64,000 bases of DNA from Candidatus Poribacteria bacterium (GCA_022822085.1 JAJECK010000074.1:1-64000); one strand, 5' to 3'. Shown: positions 28,778 to 38,371, numbered from the stretch's first letter. Numbers and translations are program-made. The notes: a model not told the origin generated them from the sequence alone.

Positions 28778-29323
28778 CTAATAATTCTGATAACCTACCT
28801 CTTGTAGTCGTGCAGCTTTTTCCGCCACACCGTCACTCATTTTCGTTTTGTAGGCTTGCAGCTTCTCTTCCAGGTCGGGGTCTTGAAGTGCCAAAATTTG
28901 CACTGCAAATATCCCAGCATTTCGCGCACCACCCGCCCCAATTGCCATCGTGCCAACAGGGATACCGGGAGGCATCTGCACTGTCGCATATAACGCGTCA
29001 ACACCGTTGAGCGGACCACCATCAATCGGGACACCGATAACCGGTAATGTTGTATGTGCAGCGATAACACCTGCTAAATGCGCAGCGCGTCCAGCACCGG
29101 CGATAATTACCTGGCCACCTTCTGCTTTAATCTTTTCTGTCCATGCCAGCGTTCTTTCAGGTGAACGGTGTGCTGATGAGACGGTTATCTCAAATGGCAC
29201 TTCAAAATCTTCTAAAACCTTTGCGGCTTCTGCCATCTTTTCTAAATCTGAATCACTCCCCATCACAATACCGACAAGGGGTGTTTTTTGTTCATTAAGT
29301 GACATATCTATTATGTACCTCAT
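28778..29323 (-). CDS. purE: N5-carboxyaminoimidazole ribonucleotide mutase PurE
   Basis: A class I PurE of 181 residues that converts N5-CAIR to CAIR in purine synthesis. Clear motifs are GIVMGSDSDLEKM, ITVSSAHRSPERT, IIAGAGRAAHLAGVIAAHT, IGVPIDGGPLNGVDALYAT and MPPGIPVGTMAIG. The catalytic His sits in SAHRSP. Translation may begin at the internal ATG (29305, MSLNEQ), since GAGG lies 12 bases before it and nothing precedes the first ATG. No purK is adjacent. Confidence 0.95.
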   Translation of the reverse strand: MRYIIDMSLNEQKTPLVGIVMGSDSDLEKMAEAAKVLEDFEVPFEITVSSAHRSPERTLAWTEKIKAEGGQVIIAGAGRAAHLAGVIAAHTTLPVIGVPIDGGPLNGVDALYATVQMPPGIPVGTMAIGAGGARNAGIFAVQILALQDPDLEEKLQAYKTKMSDGVAEKAARLQEVGYQNY

Positions 29324-29374
29324 ATAGGTTAAGTTGTTCTGAAAATAAAAATCAACTTAACATCAAAATAATTC

Positions 29375-30169
29375 TCATTGTGGATAAATAATGGACGAAT
29401 TTCTTTCAATAATTAACGGTTCGGGACCACCTGCGGGGAATTGCGCTGCCCATTCCTTCGGATCATAATCTCGGGTAACAAAACAAGCACGATGAACAGG
29501 TACTACATGTTTCAATCCAATACGCGTTGCCATTTTAACACATCCATCATAAAATGGAAACTCACCTTCGGTCGGATGGTTTGTTAGAAAACCGATGTCC
29601 GGTTCATGTGTTGCCACTGCGGAAATCAAGGCATCATGTTCCGCAAAGTTATTGATCGGATCGCCACTGATATATAGTTTCACTCCATCGCTTACAACGA
29701 CATATCCTAAATGTGTAACATCAGGCGGACTTATGTCAGCAGATGGATCACCTGTAGGCGGTTTCGCATAAACGGCATGTACAGTAATACCGTTTAGTTC
29801 AACGGATTCACCCGCAATAATTTCTGAAACGTTGTCACCCGAAACATCTGTTTCCGACAAAATCTGACGAACACTCTCTTCCGGACCGACAAATCTCGTC
29901 TCAGTTGAAGTGTCCCATATTCTACGTATCGATTCTGGACACGTATGATCACCGTGTGCGTGTGTTAATAACACAAAATCTGTCGGAAGTTCCGACTCAT
30001 CAAGTGGCGGTTCAGTATGAATAAAACGATCTGGCGGACGGTTCCTCGGAAAATAAGGGTCAATTTGGATTATAGTTCCCGCAGAATCTTTCAAAGCAAA
30101 ACTGCTTTGTTCAAACCAGTGGATAGCAATAGAACCTTCTGAAACTTTCAAGTCAACAAGTGAATGCAT
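29375..30169 (-). CDS. UlaG-like metallo-beta-lactamase-fold hydrolase
   Basis: A 264-residue MBL-fold protein. The metal site HAHGDH lies near residue 78 (FVLLTHAHGDHTC), preceded by IQIDPYFP, with later ligands in YISGDPINN and VPVHRACF. It resembles L-ascorbate-6-phosphate lactonase UlaG and the UPF0173 branch. A lactonase fits a sugar-acid pathway containing the YjhG-type dehydratase two genes upstream, but the substrate is inferred from context only. Confidence 0.8.
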   Translation of the reverse strand: MHSLVDLKVSEGSIAIHWFEQSSFALKDSAGTIIQIDPYFPRNRPPDRFIHTEPPLDESELPTDFVLLTHAHGDHTCPESIRRIWDTSTETRFVGPEESVRQILSETDVSGDNVSEIIAGESVELNGITVHAVYAKPPTGDPSADISPPDVTHLGYVVVSDGVKLYISGDPINNFAEHDALISAVATHEPDIGFLTNHPTEGEFPFYDGCVKMATRIGLKHVVPVHRACFVTRDYDPKEWAAQFPAGGPEPLIIERNSSIIYPQ

Positions 30170-30202
30170 ATTAATTATTAATTCCTTTCTGATAGATAGT
30201 GA

Positions 30203-30583
30203 TCAACTTTTCTTTCTTCTATAATAAAAATAAACACCTACCACGCCTGCAATTGCACCAATTACATCAGAAATCCAATCTGCAAGTGTGGCGGATCTGT
30301 CGGGAACAAACATTTGATGTAATTCATCACTTGCACCGTAGAGAATTGAAATAAGTGCTGCAGTAACCCATAGCCAACTTGTAGGTAACCATTTCGGAGG
30401 GACGTTTACAAACGCTATAGCCAGCAACACACTAAGAATGCCGTATATTATGAAATGGTAGATTTTATCAATCGGCAACCACTCAAACTTTGGCATCGGA
30501 TCAGGTGGTTGCTCCATAGACGAAATCACAAAAATGAATGTCATGTAGAGAATTGGTGGTGCCCAATATTTCAGAATTTTCAT
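30203..30583 (-). CDS. VanZ-family membrane protein
   Basis: A 126-residue protein with four predicted membrane helices and the VanZ signature: KIYHFIIYGILSVLLA, then YGASDELHQMFVPDRSATLADWISD. VanZ-like proteins are linked to teicoplanin tolerance and envelope maintenance, but most are uncharacterised. It lies 22 bp after the dehydratase gene in the same direction. Confidence 0.88.
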   Translation of the reverse strand: MKILKYWAPPILYMTFIFVISSMEQPPDPMPKFEWLPIDKIYHFIIYGILSVLLAIAFVNVPPKWLPTSWLWVTAALISILYGASDELHQMFVPDRSATLADWISDVIGAIAGVVGVYFYYRRKKS

Positions 30584-30605
30584 GGCAACTTCGTCGAAAT
30601 CGTTC

Positions 30606-32573
30606 CTATTTCAATGCATTCAGAATAGCGTCTACATCGTAGACACACCCACCCCAAGTACCACCACCGACAGACTGTAGCGCAGCCCATAGACGCGTGT
30701 CGTCTGGTAGTGCTTCATCTGGCGATAAATCGGGGCGCGGTTGCCGTTCTGATAACACGCGTTCACCTTCCACAGCACCGAAGTGTTTGCTACCGTGTCC
30801 TACCAAATCAATGCTCCCTACCAACCGACGAGTATCTATCTCAATCTGAACGATATCACCGTCAAGCACTTTTCCAATTGGACCGTCTGCAAGTGCTTCC
30901 GGCCCTACATGCCCGATACACGCACCGGTAGACACACCGGAAAATCGAGCGTCCGTAATCAAGGCAATATGTTTTCCAAACGAGAGGTGTTTGAGTGCGG
31001 ATGTGACTTGATATACCTCCTCCATGCCAGTCCCCTGTGGTCCACGGCAACACAACACCATAATATCACCAGGTTTCATCTCAGTTTCACCCTGACCTTT
31101 GAGTGCTTGTATCGCATCAGATTCCTTGACGAAAACGCGTGTTGGTCCTGTCATCCGATACACACCATCTGCCTCAACAACACTCGGATCAATCGCAGTG
31201 CTTTTGATGACAGAGCCTTCTGGCGCAAGGTTACCACGTGGAAACGTAACAGTGCTTGTTAATCCTGCTAATTTTGCAGCATTTGGACTCAATATCACTT
31301 TATCAGGAGCAACGTTATCCCGGTCTTGCAACAGTTCACGAACGCGCTGCCGTCGTTCTGATTGTTCCCACCAATCAAGGTTTTTGCCAAGGGATTCACC
31401 CGTGGCTGTAATCACATCTTCGTTGAGAAGTCCACCTAATTTGCGTAGGTATAGCATTACTTCAGGAACACCGCCAGCAAGGAAAACACGGACTGTAGGA
31501 TGTCCTACCGGTCCATTCGGCAGCACATCAACAAGACGAGGAACGTTTTGGTTAACAGAAGTCCAGTCATCGACTGTAGGACGTTCAAGTCCTGCTGCGT
31601 GTGCTACAGCAGGTATATGTAATAATAGATTCGTTGATCCACCAAACGCCGCATGCACTACCATCGCATTCTGAATGGATTCAGATGTAACGATATCCTG
31701 CATCGTCAATCCTTTCGCTGCTAAATTTACCACTGCCCGCGCCGAACGCAATCCCATATCCGACCAGATGTTCTGTCCGGAAGGTGCTAACGCTGTATGT
31801 GTCAAACTCATACCCAAGGCTTCACCGACAACCTGTGAAGTCGCCGCTGTCCCCAAAAATTGGCATCCACCACCAGGCGTCGCACAAGCACGGCATCCCA
31901 TATCTGCAGCATCTTGCAGACTAATTTCACCGTGTGCGAAACGTGCACCGATTGTCTGGATCTTCCCCGCATCTTCGCCTGTCGTTGGCGGTAACGTCAC
32001 ACCACCTGGCACAAGCACAGCAGGTAATTCCCGCATGGAAGCCAGTGCCATCATCATTGCTGGCAAACCTTTATCGCAAGTCGCAACACCGACAACTCCC
32101 TTTCGTGTCGGTAGAGAACGGATAAGCCTACGGAAAATTTGCGCAGCGTCGTTGCGATAAGCAAGACTGTCCATCATACCGACAGTGCCTTGTGTCCTTC
32201 CATCGCACGGATCGGAACAGTAGCCTGCAAACGGAATCGTCGCAAGTTCTTTGAGTTCATGTGCAACTGCTTGCATTAAAAGACCGACTTCCCAATGTCC
32301 TGTGTGATATCCGAGGGCAATAGGACTGCCGTCAGGTGCTCGAATACCGCCTTGCGTACTGAGAATTAGGAATTCCTCTCGCCGCAATTCTGTCGGTGCC
32401 CATCCCATCGCTGTATTGTGGCTGAGCCCAAAAATATCCCCACTCGGTTTATTAAGAAGCATCTCTGCTGTGAGTGGTAAGCTGCCTTCTGGTCCAGCAG
32501 CATGTGTCTGAATGTCGTAAATATCCCTATCACCTGATTCTAAAATGTCCGTATAATTTATCGGTTTTGCCAT
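30606..32573 (-). CDS. yjhG: YjhG/YagF-type sugar-acid (D-xylonate) dehydratase
   Basis: A 655-residue IlvD/Edd-superfamily dehydratase. The length and long colinear motifs match E. coli Yjh[88 protein letters not shown] and [20 protein letters not shown]. The cysteines in [15 protein letters not shown] and GGGCQFLG would ligate the Fe-S cluster. YjhG and YagF convert D-xylonate to 2-keto-3-deoxyxylonate. AAGGAA precedes the ATG. The UlaG-like lactonase and RraA-like protein downstream could supply steps around it. Confidence 0.92.
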   Translation of the reverse strand: MAKPINYTDILESGDRDIYDIQTHAAGPEGSLPLTAEMLLNKPSGDIFGLSHNTAMGWAPTELRREEFLILSTQGGIRAPDGSPIALGYHTGHWEVGLLMQAVAHELKELATIPFAGYCSDPCDGRTQGTVGMMDSLAYRNDAAQIFRRLIRSLPTRKGVVGVATCDKGLPAMMMALASMRELPAVLVPGGVTLPPTTGEDAGKIQTIGARFAHGEISLQDAADMGCRACATPGGGCQFLGTAATSQVVGEALGMSLTHTALAPSGQNIWSDMGLRSARAVVNLAAKGLTMQDIVTSESIQNAMVVHAAFGGSTNLLLHIPAVAHAAGLERPTVDDWTSVNQNVPRLVDVLPNGPVGHPTVRVFLAGGVPEVMLYLRKLGGLLNEDVITATGESLGKNLDWWEQSERRQRVRELLQDRDNVAPDKVILSPNAAKLAGLTSTVTFPRGNLAPEGSVIKSTAIDPSVVEADGVYRMTGPTRVFVKESDAIQALKGQGETEMKPGDIMVLCCRGPQGTGMEEVYQVTSALKHLSFGKHIALITDARFSGVSTGACIGHVGPEALADGPIGKVLDGDIVQIEIDTRRLVGSIDLVGHGSKHFGAVEGERVLSERQPRPDLSPDEALPDDTRLWAALQSVGGGTWGGCVYDVDAILNALK

Positions 32574-32603
32574 TAGATATTTCCTTGTGAAGGTTTGATG
32601 TGT

Positions 32604-33065
32604 CTACATATTGGGTTCAACTGTCCATCCGTTCTCAGTAGCTAGTGTAGCTAACGCGATCTGTAGCAATTTGAACACATTTTTCTGTTTATTCTTTGAA
32701 CCAAAGAACTCAGGACTTACAACAATTTGTGAATGGGCAGGGTTTGTCGGAGTAGGATCGTAGACAATATCTACGGTGTGAACGACAACATCTTCATCTT
32801 TAATTTCTGTTTTCACTTCTCTTATTGAACGGACACCACTGACTATAAGGCTAACAACGCCATCTGTTTTATCAAGTCTACTAAGATAAGGATCAAACCC
32901 TTTCAGTTTCGCCCTATCTACGGATGGCTTTTTATATCTATCACGAAAAGCTGCAGGACGAATCCTGAGCTTTCCTCTGTCAAAAAAGTACTCTCCATCT
33001 TCTAACTTTCCTCGTACGCTTCTATAGAGCACCTCATCGTCCCTTATGGATCCATTATTATCCAT
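32604..33065 (-). CDS. Cassette protein B (RPAAFRDR/PSVDRA motif), intact copy
   Basis: A 153-residue cytoplasmic protein; the ATG at 33065 overlaps the stop of the upstream gene by eight bases (ATGGATAA), so the pair is translationally coupled. The N-terminal part contains IRPAAFRDRYKKPSVDRA, followed by a beta-rich middle (VVSLIVSGVRSIREV), PTNPAHSQIVV and a terminal NGWTVEP. I recall RPxAFxxRxxxxSVDRA proteins paired with NWDGY proteins in other bacteria, without known function. A frameshifted duplicate lies at 33640-34089. The strictly paired, mobile-looking layout recalls toxin-antitoxin operons, but no catalytic motif is visible. Confidence 0.75.
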   Translation of the reverse strand: MDNNGSIRDDEVLYRSVRGKLEDGEYFFDRGKLRIRPAAFRDRYKKPSVDRAKLKGFDPYLSRLDKTDGVVSLIVSGVRSIREVKTEIKDEDVVVHTVDIVYDPTPTNPAHSQIVVSPEFFGSKNKQKNVFKLLQIALATLATENGWTVEPNM

Positions 33066-33435
33066 CAATTAACCATTCCCATAGCGGTAGATAATCGTCA
33101 CGTTTTAGAAAATCTACGTGCATTTCTGTGTCTATATTTATTCCCCAAACTTGAATATACTCGATTTCGTCTTCACTAATCTGAATATGTAGTTGTCGCT
33201 TTTCTTTGTACCATTCTGCAGTTACATTGCCATCTTCATCACTTGAAATGAAAGGTGTATGCCACGGATGCCCAGCAGAAATGATAGAATTGAACAATTC
33301 ACCTATAATATTCTCTGCCCGCACTAAAGTTACTTTAGTAGGTTTCTTTGAATCATATCCATCCCAGTTATCTTCGCGCTGTGCTAATACATCAAACCTT
33401 TCTGATAGCTGTTGTTCATATTCCTTAAAGTTCAT
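33058..33435 (-). CDS. Cassette protein A (NWDGYDS motif), copy 2
   Basis: A 125-residue protein with an N-terminal helix (YEQQLSERFDVLAQRED), the conserved NWDGYDSKKPT segment, IISAGHPWHTPFISSDEDG and a C-terminal half rich in strands (LHIQISEDEIEYIQVWG). The first ~75 residues are almost identical to copy 1 at 34079-34459, including the DNA, whereas the C-terminal thirds diverge sharply. It is coupled to protein B by an overlap. Function unknown. GGAATT upstream serves as a weak ribosome site. Confidence 0.75.
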   Translation of the reverse strand: MNFKEYEQQLSERFDVLAQREDNWDGYDSKKPTKVTLVRAENIIGELFNSIISAGHPWHTPFISSDEDGNVTAEWYKEKRQLHIQISEDEIEYIQVWGINIDTEMHVDFLKRDDYLPLWEWLIDG

Positions 33436-33639
33436 TATGACAAATTCCTTTGAGCGATCTATCGGTATATTTCATTACGCGATAATATTGTAGGATTGAG
33501 TGCAGCCACCTGCTGTATAATTTGGGATGAAATCTTAGAAGACTGAGTGCAGCCGACTAAACTGCCCACGTCTTATATTGGCGTAGAAGATGTTTTAACG
33601 GACCGCAGAAATTTAACATCTTGTGTTTGATATATTAAC

Positions 33640-34089
33640 TTAGCGTGTGCCTGGTTCAACTGTCCATCCTTTTAGGTTTGCAAGTCTTGCAAGTGCTTTT
33701 TGTAACGATTTGAATGCTTTCTTCCCTTTGTTTTTGAAATACTACATGTAGGTGTCCTGATGATCTGTGAGTGTGCAAAATTTTGCATCGTAGGCATATA
33801 GATCGCATCTATGGTGTGATCTGTTAATTCAATATCACTCTTGGGTAAGCAACGGACTTCACCAGTTATGAGACTAACAATGCCATCTGGATCGCTTAAT
33901 TCGGATAAAGAAGGCTCAAAACCCCTTAGTTCTGCTCTATCCACGGAAGGTTGTCTATCTCTATCACGAAATGCTGCCGGTTGAATTATGTATTCTCCTG
34001 CGTCATTTATAGAATACTCATCATATTTTGTTTCACCTCGTACACTGATAAAGTTCTTCATCGTCTCGTACGAGGTTATTATTTTCCAT
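33640..34089 (-). pseudogene. Cassette protein B, second copy with two frameshifts
   Basis: Homologous to the intact gene at 32604-33065, but broken twice. It starts in the same overlap with gene A (ATG at 34089, MENNNLVRDDEELY), loses frame near 34038, continues in another frame through YIIQPAAFRDRDRQPSVDRA and AHSQII, and shifts again near 33735. The true tail KAFKSLQKALARL, ending WTVEPGTR, then follows in the third frame to a stop at 33640. Only a 129-codon internal frame is left open. This copy is very probably dead. Confidence 0.75.
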
Positions 34090-34459
34090 CAATTAACCAT
34101 TCCCAAAGTGTTAAAATATTGTTAGGTTTAAGAGAATCTATTTCCATTTTCATATCGTGACTTGTTCCCCATATCTTAGTATATTCTGCTTGATTTTCTT
34201 CAATTTCGAGATGTAACTCCCGTTCTCCATTATGCCATGCAGCAGTAATATAACCGTCTTCATCGCTGGAAATGAACGGCGTATGCCACGGATGCCCAGC
34301 AGAAATAATAGAATTGAACAATTCACCTATAATATTCTCTGCCCGAACTAAAGTCACCTTAGTAGGTTTCTTTGAATCATATCCATCCCAGTTATCTTCG
34401 CGCTGTGCTAATACATCAAACCTGTCTGATAACTGTTGTTCATATTCCTTAAAGTTCAT
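34079..34459 (-). CDS. Cassette protein A (NWDGYDS motif), copy 1
   Basis: A 126-residue paralogue of 33058-33435, with MNFKEYEQQLSDRFDVLAQR, NWDGYDSKKPT and FISSDEDG nearly unchanged and a distinct tail (LHLEIEENQAEYTKIWG, then LWEWLIDGK). I start it at the ATG matching the other copy; the frame stays open eight codons further to 34483. The upstream 15 bases are also shared with the other copy. It lies 27 bp after the Uma2 gene. Its B partner is a pseudogene. Confidence 0.75.
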   Translation of the reverse strand: MNFKEYEQQLSDRFDVLAQREDNWDGYDSKKPTKVTLVRAENIIGELFNSIISAGHPWHTPFISSDEDGYITAAWHNGERELHLEIEENQAEYTKIWGTSHDMKMEIDSLKPNNILTLWEWLIDGK

Positions 34460-34486
34460 TATGACAAATTCCTCATTCTTCAAAAT

Positions 34487-35053
34487 CTATTCAAAGAACT
34501 CCGCAACTGGACACGAAAACCCCTCAACTACATCCTCACCTGTCAAAGTGTCTTCATAGTTTAGCACCGTGATGTCCGTTTCAGAACGATACACCATCAC
34601 CGTTTTCATAAGTGGCTCAATTACCCAAACAAGACGTGTTCCCGCTGCCAGATAAGCTAATGCTTTATCGGTAACATCATACTGTTTATCTGTTGGAGAA
34701 ACGATCTCAATAGCAAGATCAGGGGCAATAGGAGAACCTTTATATTTATCTTTTGGGATGCGATCTGTTGACAGAAACGCAACACTCGGTTTTACCACTG
34801 AGTCAAGTAATTTGAAAGACGTTTCAAATGAATATACACACCCTAATTGATGTAAACGAACATAGGAACCTAAATGGAGACAGATATTAGAACAGATCAT
34901 TCCCTGTATTATTGTGCCAAGAGGTTTCGGAACTAATTCTCCCTTTACATACTCATATCCCTCTATATCGTTTTCAAGAAACTCCTCCATCGTCATTGTT
35001 CCGTGCCGGAGAATTTCCTGAGCAGATTCAGGATTAGTTTCCGAATGTAGCAT
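34487..35053 (-). CDS. Uma2-family (DUF820) PD-(D/E)XK nuclease-like protein
   Basis: A 188-residue protein with the Uma2 pattern: MTMEEFLENDIEGYEYVKGE at the N-terminus, then PSVAFLSTDR, IAPDLAIEIVSPTDKQYDV, KALAYLAAGTRLVWVIEP and MVYRSE. The Asp, Glu and Lys of the restriction-like core (PDLAIEIV with the downstream K) are present. Uma2 proteins are common in cyanobacteria and environmental phyla as scattered genes, with no established role. A strong AGGAGG precedes the ATG. It heads the run of duplicated cassettes. Confidence 0.88.
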   Translation of the reverse strand: MLHSETNPESAQEILRHGTMTMEEFLENDIEGYEYVKGELVPKPLGTIIQGMICSNICLHLGSYVRLHQLGCVYSFETSFKLLDSVVKPSVAFLSTDRIPKDKYKGSPIAPDLAIEIVSPTDKQYDVTDKALAYLAAGTRLVWVIEPLMKTVMVYRSETDITVLNYEDTLTGEDVVEGFSCPVAEFFE

Positions 35054-35080
35054 CAGATTCCTCCTATTAATGTCGACAAC

Positions 35081-37768
35081 CTATTTATCCTGACTTGAAA
35101 GAAGTTCTACAACCTTGACTCTACCTGTCTTGACCTTGGCTTCATCCACTTTCAGTTGTAACAACCCAATCACAAACTGAGTTAATCCCCAATCAACTTG
35201 AGCAGTATCCAGAGGAGTTACACCATCAGGTTTTCGGGCATTAATATCCGCCCCTTTTTCAAGCAGTAGTTTCACAGTCTCTATGCGTCCAAGAAATGCC
35301 GCGCCGTGTAACGCTGTCGAACCGTCTTTATGTCTATTATGGATATTCGCTCCTTTTTCAAGAAGCAATTTCACTGCTTCCGTTTGTCCGTTGAGAGCTG
35401 CCCATCCTAACGGATCTATTCCGTATTGTGGATCAAGTCCACTCAAATCCGAACCACTATCCAAAGCAGCTTTGATAGCTGCAAGATTACCAGCCGCCGA
35501 TGCCTTCCACAAGTTGATTGATTCTGGAGCATCGTTCATCCGACCAGTGAGAAGTCGTTTTATTTTTGCTCTACCCGCAAGGACTTCTGCTTTTTTCACC
35601 TCAATAACTCGGATCATATTAAGGATAGCTTGTGTTGTATTCCAGTCAAGTGTGGTGTTATCCATAGCAGTCCCACCGTGGACGTTTCTGGCATGAACAT
35701 TTATGCCGTGCTTAAGAAGCAATTCTGCAGCTTCAGCACGACCAAGAAATGCTGCAACATGTAGCGATGTATTACCCTCTCTGTTTTGCACATTAATGTC
35801 AGCTCCTTTCTCCAGCAGGAAAGCGACTATATCTGTGTGTCCCATCAACGAAGCTGTAAATAACAGTGGATCTCCAGACGCAGGATTTCTTGCATTGACA
35901 TCCATTCCGTCGGCTACTGCTTTCTTAACCATATCAACGTCGCCGATGAACGCGGCATCCCACACATCGTTTGCTGCTCGCTGCGGTTGTGATGTAAAAT
36001 CAACATTGAGCATCTTTGCTATTTTTGCTCTACCGACTTCTACTTCTTTTTGTTCTAACTTAATATCAAACATTCCCATCATGAATTTGAGCATTCCCCA
36101 AGGGATATGTAATCCGCTTGCGGGAACTTGTTCACCCCGGTTCTTAGCAGCGACATCTGCACCTTCTTTGATGAGAAGTTCAGCGATTTCTGCACGGCCT
36201 AAAGCAACCGCAATATGCAAAGGTGTTCCACCATCCTCTTGTCTTACGTTAAGATCAGCACCGTGTTCAATAAGCAATTTGGCAGCTTCCATCTCACCCA
36301 TCATGGTCGCCCACGATAGAGCGGATATATTTGTCTCTGGAGAAAGTTCATTGATTTCAGCTCCTTCGGATAGATACCTTTTGATTCCATCGAGATCACC
36401 TGTCCGTGCAGCACCCCACAAATTGTCTTCCGGTAATTCAATGAACTGACGCATAAATTTACCATCAAATCCGTCAGGTCCAATAACAAATGGTGGATTT
36501 GGTCTTCTATTCCATATTGGCATACCGCCAGAAATTTCGGCTAACACTTGACTTTTGCGAGTGCGGATAAATTCACGAGCCTCATCTAATTTTTCTGAAA
36601 AAGATATTGATTCCTCTTTATCCCACTCTTCTTTTTCTCGAAAGAAACGTTGGGCAGGAATCATGTGTGGTTCAATCATCACAGAAATCCTGTCAACTTC
36701 GGCAAGCATTTTGATCTCATTCCAGTGATTTTCAAGTATATCCATCACTGTTTTCGCATAACGTTCTCTACCTTCCTCCAGTTGATAAAGTTTGTAAGCA
36801 ATTAAACCTTGTGTTTTAACTGAAATCGGGGCACGTGGATTTCTTTGGTGTGCAAGTATACTAAATTTAGTGAACAGTGAATCGGCACCCCATGGTAGAA
36901 AGTGAAACTTGTCTGTATCTGGATTCAGATAGACGAAGAAGTTGTTATTGTTCCCAGAATACCCATCCCAGAAACCGAGTAACCCTTCGGTTGCCCAAAA
37001 GCGATAAAAACTATCCAGATCAACATGTTCACCGATAGTCTCTTCAGTTACCTTATCTTTCGCAAGCACATCAATCAACGCTTTTATTTTTTCTCTACCA
37101 CTCTTGTCATCCCCTCTTTTATGTTCAAAGCTATTCTCCCACTCTTTGTAAAAATCAACAACAGTGCCTTCATACAGTGTGCCTTTATCATTTCCGAACG
37201 CCCGTTTGAGCAACGGATTTCGCATGCTCTCTACATGGGAATATATCCCGAGGTTTTCGCCATTCACCGTCACCTGTGCATAAGCACAGCGAGGTGCTGA
37301 GGAACCGATTGCATTGAACAACGCATATCCCATAAACTGACTAACTTGCCCCGCATCCTGCTGGTTATTGTTCAACGTTAGGTTTCTAAGTCCTTCAATT
37401 CCTCCGTTTTGGTCAATATGATTCAACTTGATTTTCAGCGAGGGACGCGAATGACTTTGCGAACCGATAAACCCTTTTTTGCGGATTCCAACTTTCGAAA
37501 ATTCCACACCATCAATAGTCACACTCGCATCAACGTAAGTATACGGATGATCCGGTGGTTTAAATTGCCGAGACGCATTCAACACCTCATGAAAGTGCCG
37601 AGTCTGAAACCTTATCTTATTCCAATCCTGCTCTGACACAGTAATCTGTATATCTAAAACCCTATCTGTTGGGAAAATATCGTCCATCGTTAGTTCCTTT
37701 GCCTGTCCGTTATAGGTAGCAATCCCCAGACATAAGAGCGTTGCTGTCCGTAATATCCATTTTGTCAT
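35081..37768 (-). CDS. Exported CotH-kinase protein with three ankyrin blocks
   Basis: An 895-residue protein with a signal peptide (residues 1-23). Residues ~35-420 form a CotH domain: ILDIQITVSEQDWNKIRF-like start, KIKLNHID, RNLTLNNN, LGIYSHVESMRNPLLKR, and the metal-binding HFLPWGADSLF near residue 290. Known CotH proteins phosphorylate secreted substrates. The rest is three ~150-residue blocks (from about 446, 601 and 751), each with ankyrin repeats such as GGTPLHIAVALGRAEIAELL or GSTALHGAAFLGRIETVKLL, closed by a helical GRAKIxxLL segment. A good AGGAG supports the start. The fusion suggests a secreted kinase that binds protein partners. Confidence 0.85.
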   Translation of the reverse strand: MTKWILRTATLLCLGIATYNGQAKELTMDDIFPTDRVLDIQITVSEQDWNKIRFQTRHFHEVLNASRQFKPPDHPYTYVDASVTIDGVEFSKVGIRKKGFIGSQSHSRPSLKIKLNHIDQNGGIEGLRNLTLNNNQQDAGQVSQFMGYALFNAIGSSAPRCAYAQVTVNGENLGIYSHVESMRNPLLKRAFGNDKGTLYEGTVVDFYKEWENSFEHKRGDDKSGREKIKALIDVLAKDKVTEETIGEHVDLDSFYRFWATEGLLGFWDGYSGNNNNFFVYLNPDTDKFHFLPWGADSLFTKFSILAHQRNPRAPISVKTQGLIAYKLYQLEEGRERYAKTVMDILENHWNEIKMLAEVDRISVMIEPHMIPAQRFFREKEEWDKEESISFSEKLDEAREFIRTRKSQVLAEISGGMPIWNRRPNPPFVIGPDGFDGKFMRQFIELPEDNLWGAARTGDLDGIKRYLSEGAEINELSPETNISALSWATMMGEMEAAKLLIEHGADLNVRQEDGGTPLHIAVALGRAEIAELLIKEGADVAAKNRGEQVPASGLHIPWGMLKFMMGMFDIKLEQKEVEVGRAKIAKMLNVDFTSQPQRAANDVWDAAFIGDVDMVKKAVADGMDVNARNPASGDPLLFTASLMGHTDIVAFLLEKGADINVQNREGNTSLHVAAFLGRAEAAELLLKHGINVHARNVHGGTAMDNTTLDWNTTQAILNMIRVIEVKKAEVLAGRAKIKRLLTGRMNDAPESINLWKASAAGNLAAIKAALDSGSDLSGLDPQYGIDPLGWAALNGQTEAVKLLLEKGANIHNRHKDGSTALHGAAFLGRIETVKLLLEKGADINARKPDGVTPLDTAQVDWGLTQFVIGLLQLKVDEAKVKTGRVKVVELLSSQDK

Positions 37769-37960
37769 CGTTTTCTCCTATTGAATATATTCCAGTATAA
37801 TAATTAGTTTAGCATATTTCAGATTATTATGCTTGCTATTTTTGAGTGGTGTTGATATTATAAATCGCAATTCAAATCTGACACTCCTAAACTTAAATGT
37901 AAACGTAGTCCAGTGATATGACGTTATCAATAAGAAATCATATATTAAAAGGGGAACACA

Positions 37961-38350
37961 ATGACAAAAGCAATTGCTTTTTCTACACTTGTATTGATAT
38001 TGTTCACTACTTTGTTGTATCCGATTGCAATATACGCACAAATGACAGAAGTGCAACAAGCAGAAGCAGATGCCCGTCGTGATGTAGGTCAAGATGTTTC
38101 TGCTATCTCTTGGGGAATTGGCGGCTTTTTTTGTAGTGTATGTGCCGTTGCCTATGTATACATTGACAAACCTCAAGTGCCTGCCTCTCGCTTAGTCGGA
38201 AAGTCAGCGGAATATGTATCATTTTATACAGACACATACAATCGAGAAGTCCGGAAACAGCGTGGTCAAGCAGCTATGATCGGTTGTCTTGCTGGTTCAA
38301 TTTTCAATACTTTAACCTACTATCTCTCAGTAGCACAATCACAAGACTAA
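37961..38350 (+). CDS. Small exported/membrane protein of unknown family
   Basis: A 129-residue protein with an N-terminal hydrophobic segment that could be a signal peptide ending near YAQ, a second membrane-like stretch (ISWGIGGFFCSVCAVAYVYI), a basic region and a third hydrophobic patch near the C-terminus. AAGGGGAACACA before the ATG and a strong terminator 22 bp past the stop mark it as a real single-gene unit. An open frame on the opposite strand over its 5' part is shadow. No family recognised. Confidence 0.7.
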   Translation: MTKAIAFSTLVLILFTTLLYPIAIYAQMTEVQQAEADARRDVGQDVSAISWGIGGFFCSVCAVAYVYIDKPQVPASRLVGKSAEYVSFYTDTYNREVRKQRGQAAMIGCLAGSIFNTLTYYLSVAQSQD

Positions 38351-38371
38351 CCATAAACTCATGGAAAACAC

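Noticed and set aside
31099..32160. Two long plus-strand open frames (191 and 161 codons)
   Set aside because: Antisense to the YjhG-type dehydratase; no ribosome sites and no recognisable domain.
35703..36449. 248-codon open frame on the plus strand
   Set aside because: Lies entirely antisense to the ankyrin part of the CotH-kinase gene, whose repeats and ribosome site are clear; the antisense product is a Ser/Pro/Ala-rich composition artefact.
37778..38176. 132-codon minus-strand open frame
   Set aside because: Overlaps the small membrane-protein gene at 37961, which has a good ribosome site, signal-like N-terminus and its own terminator.
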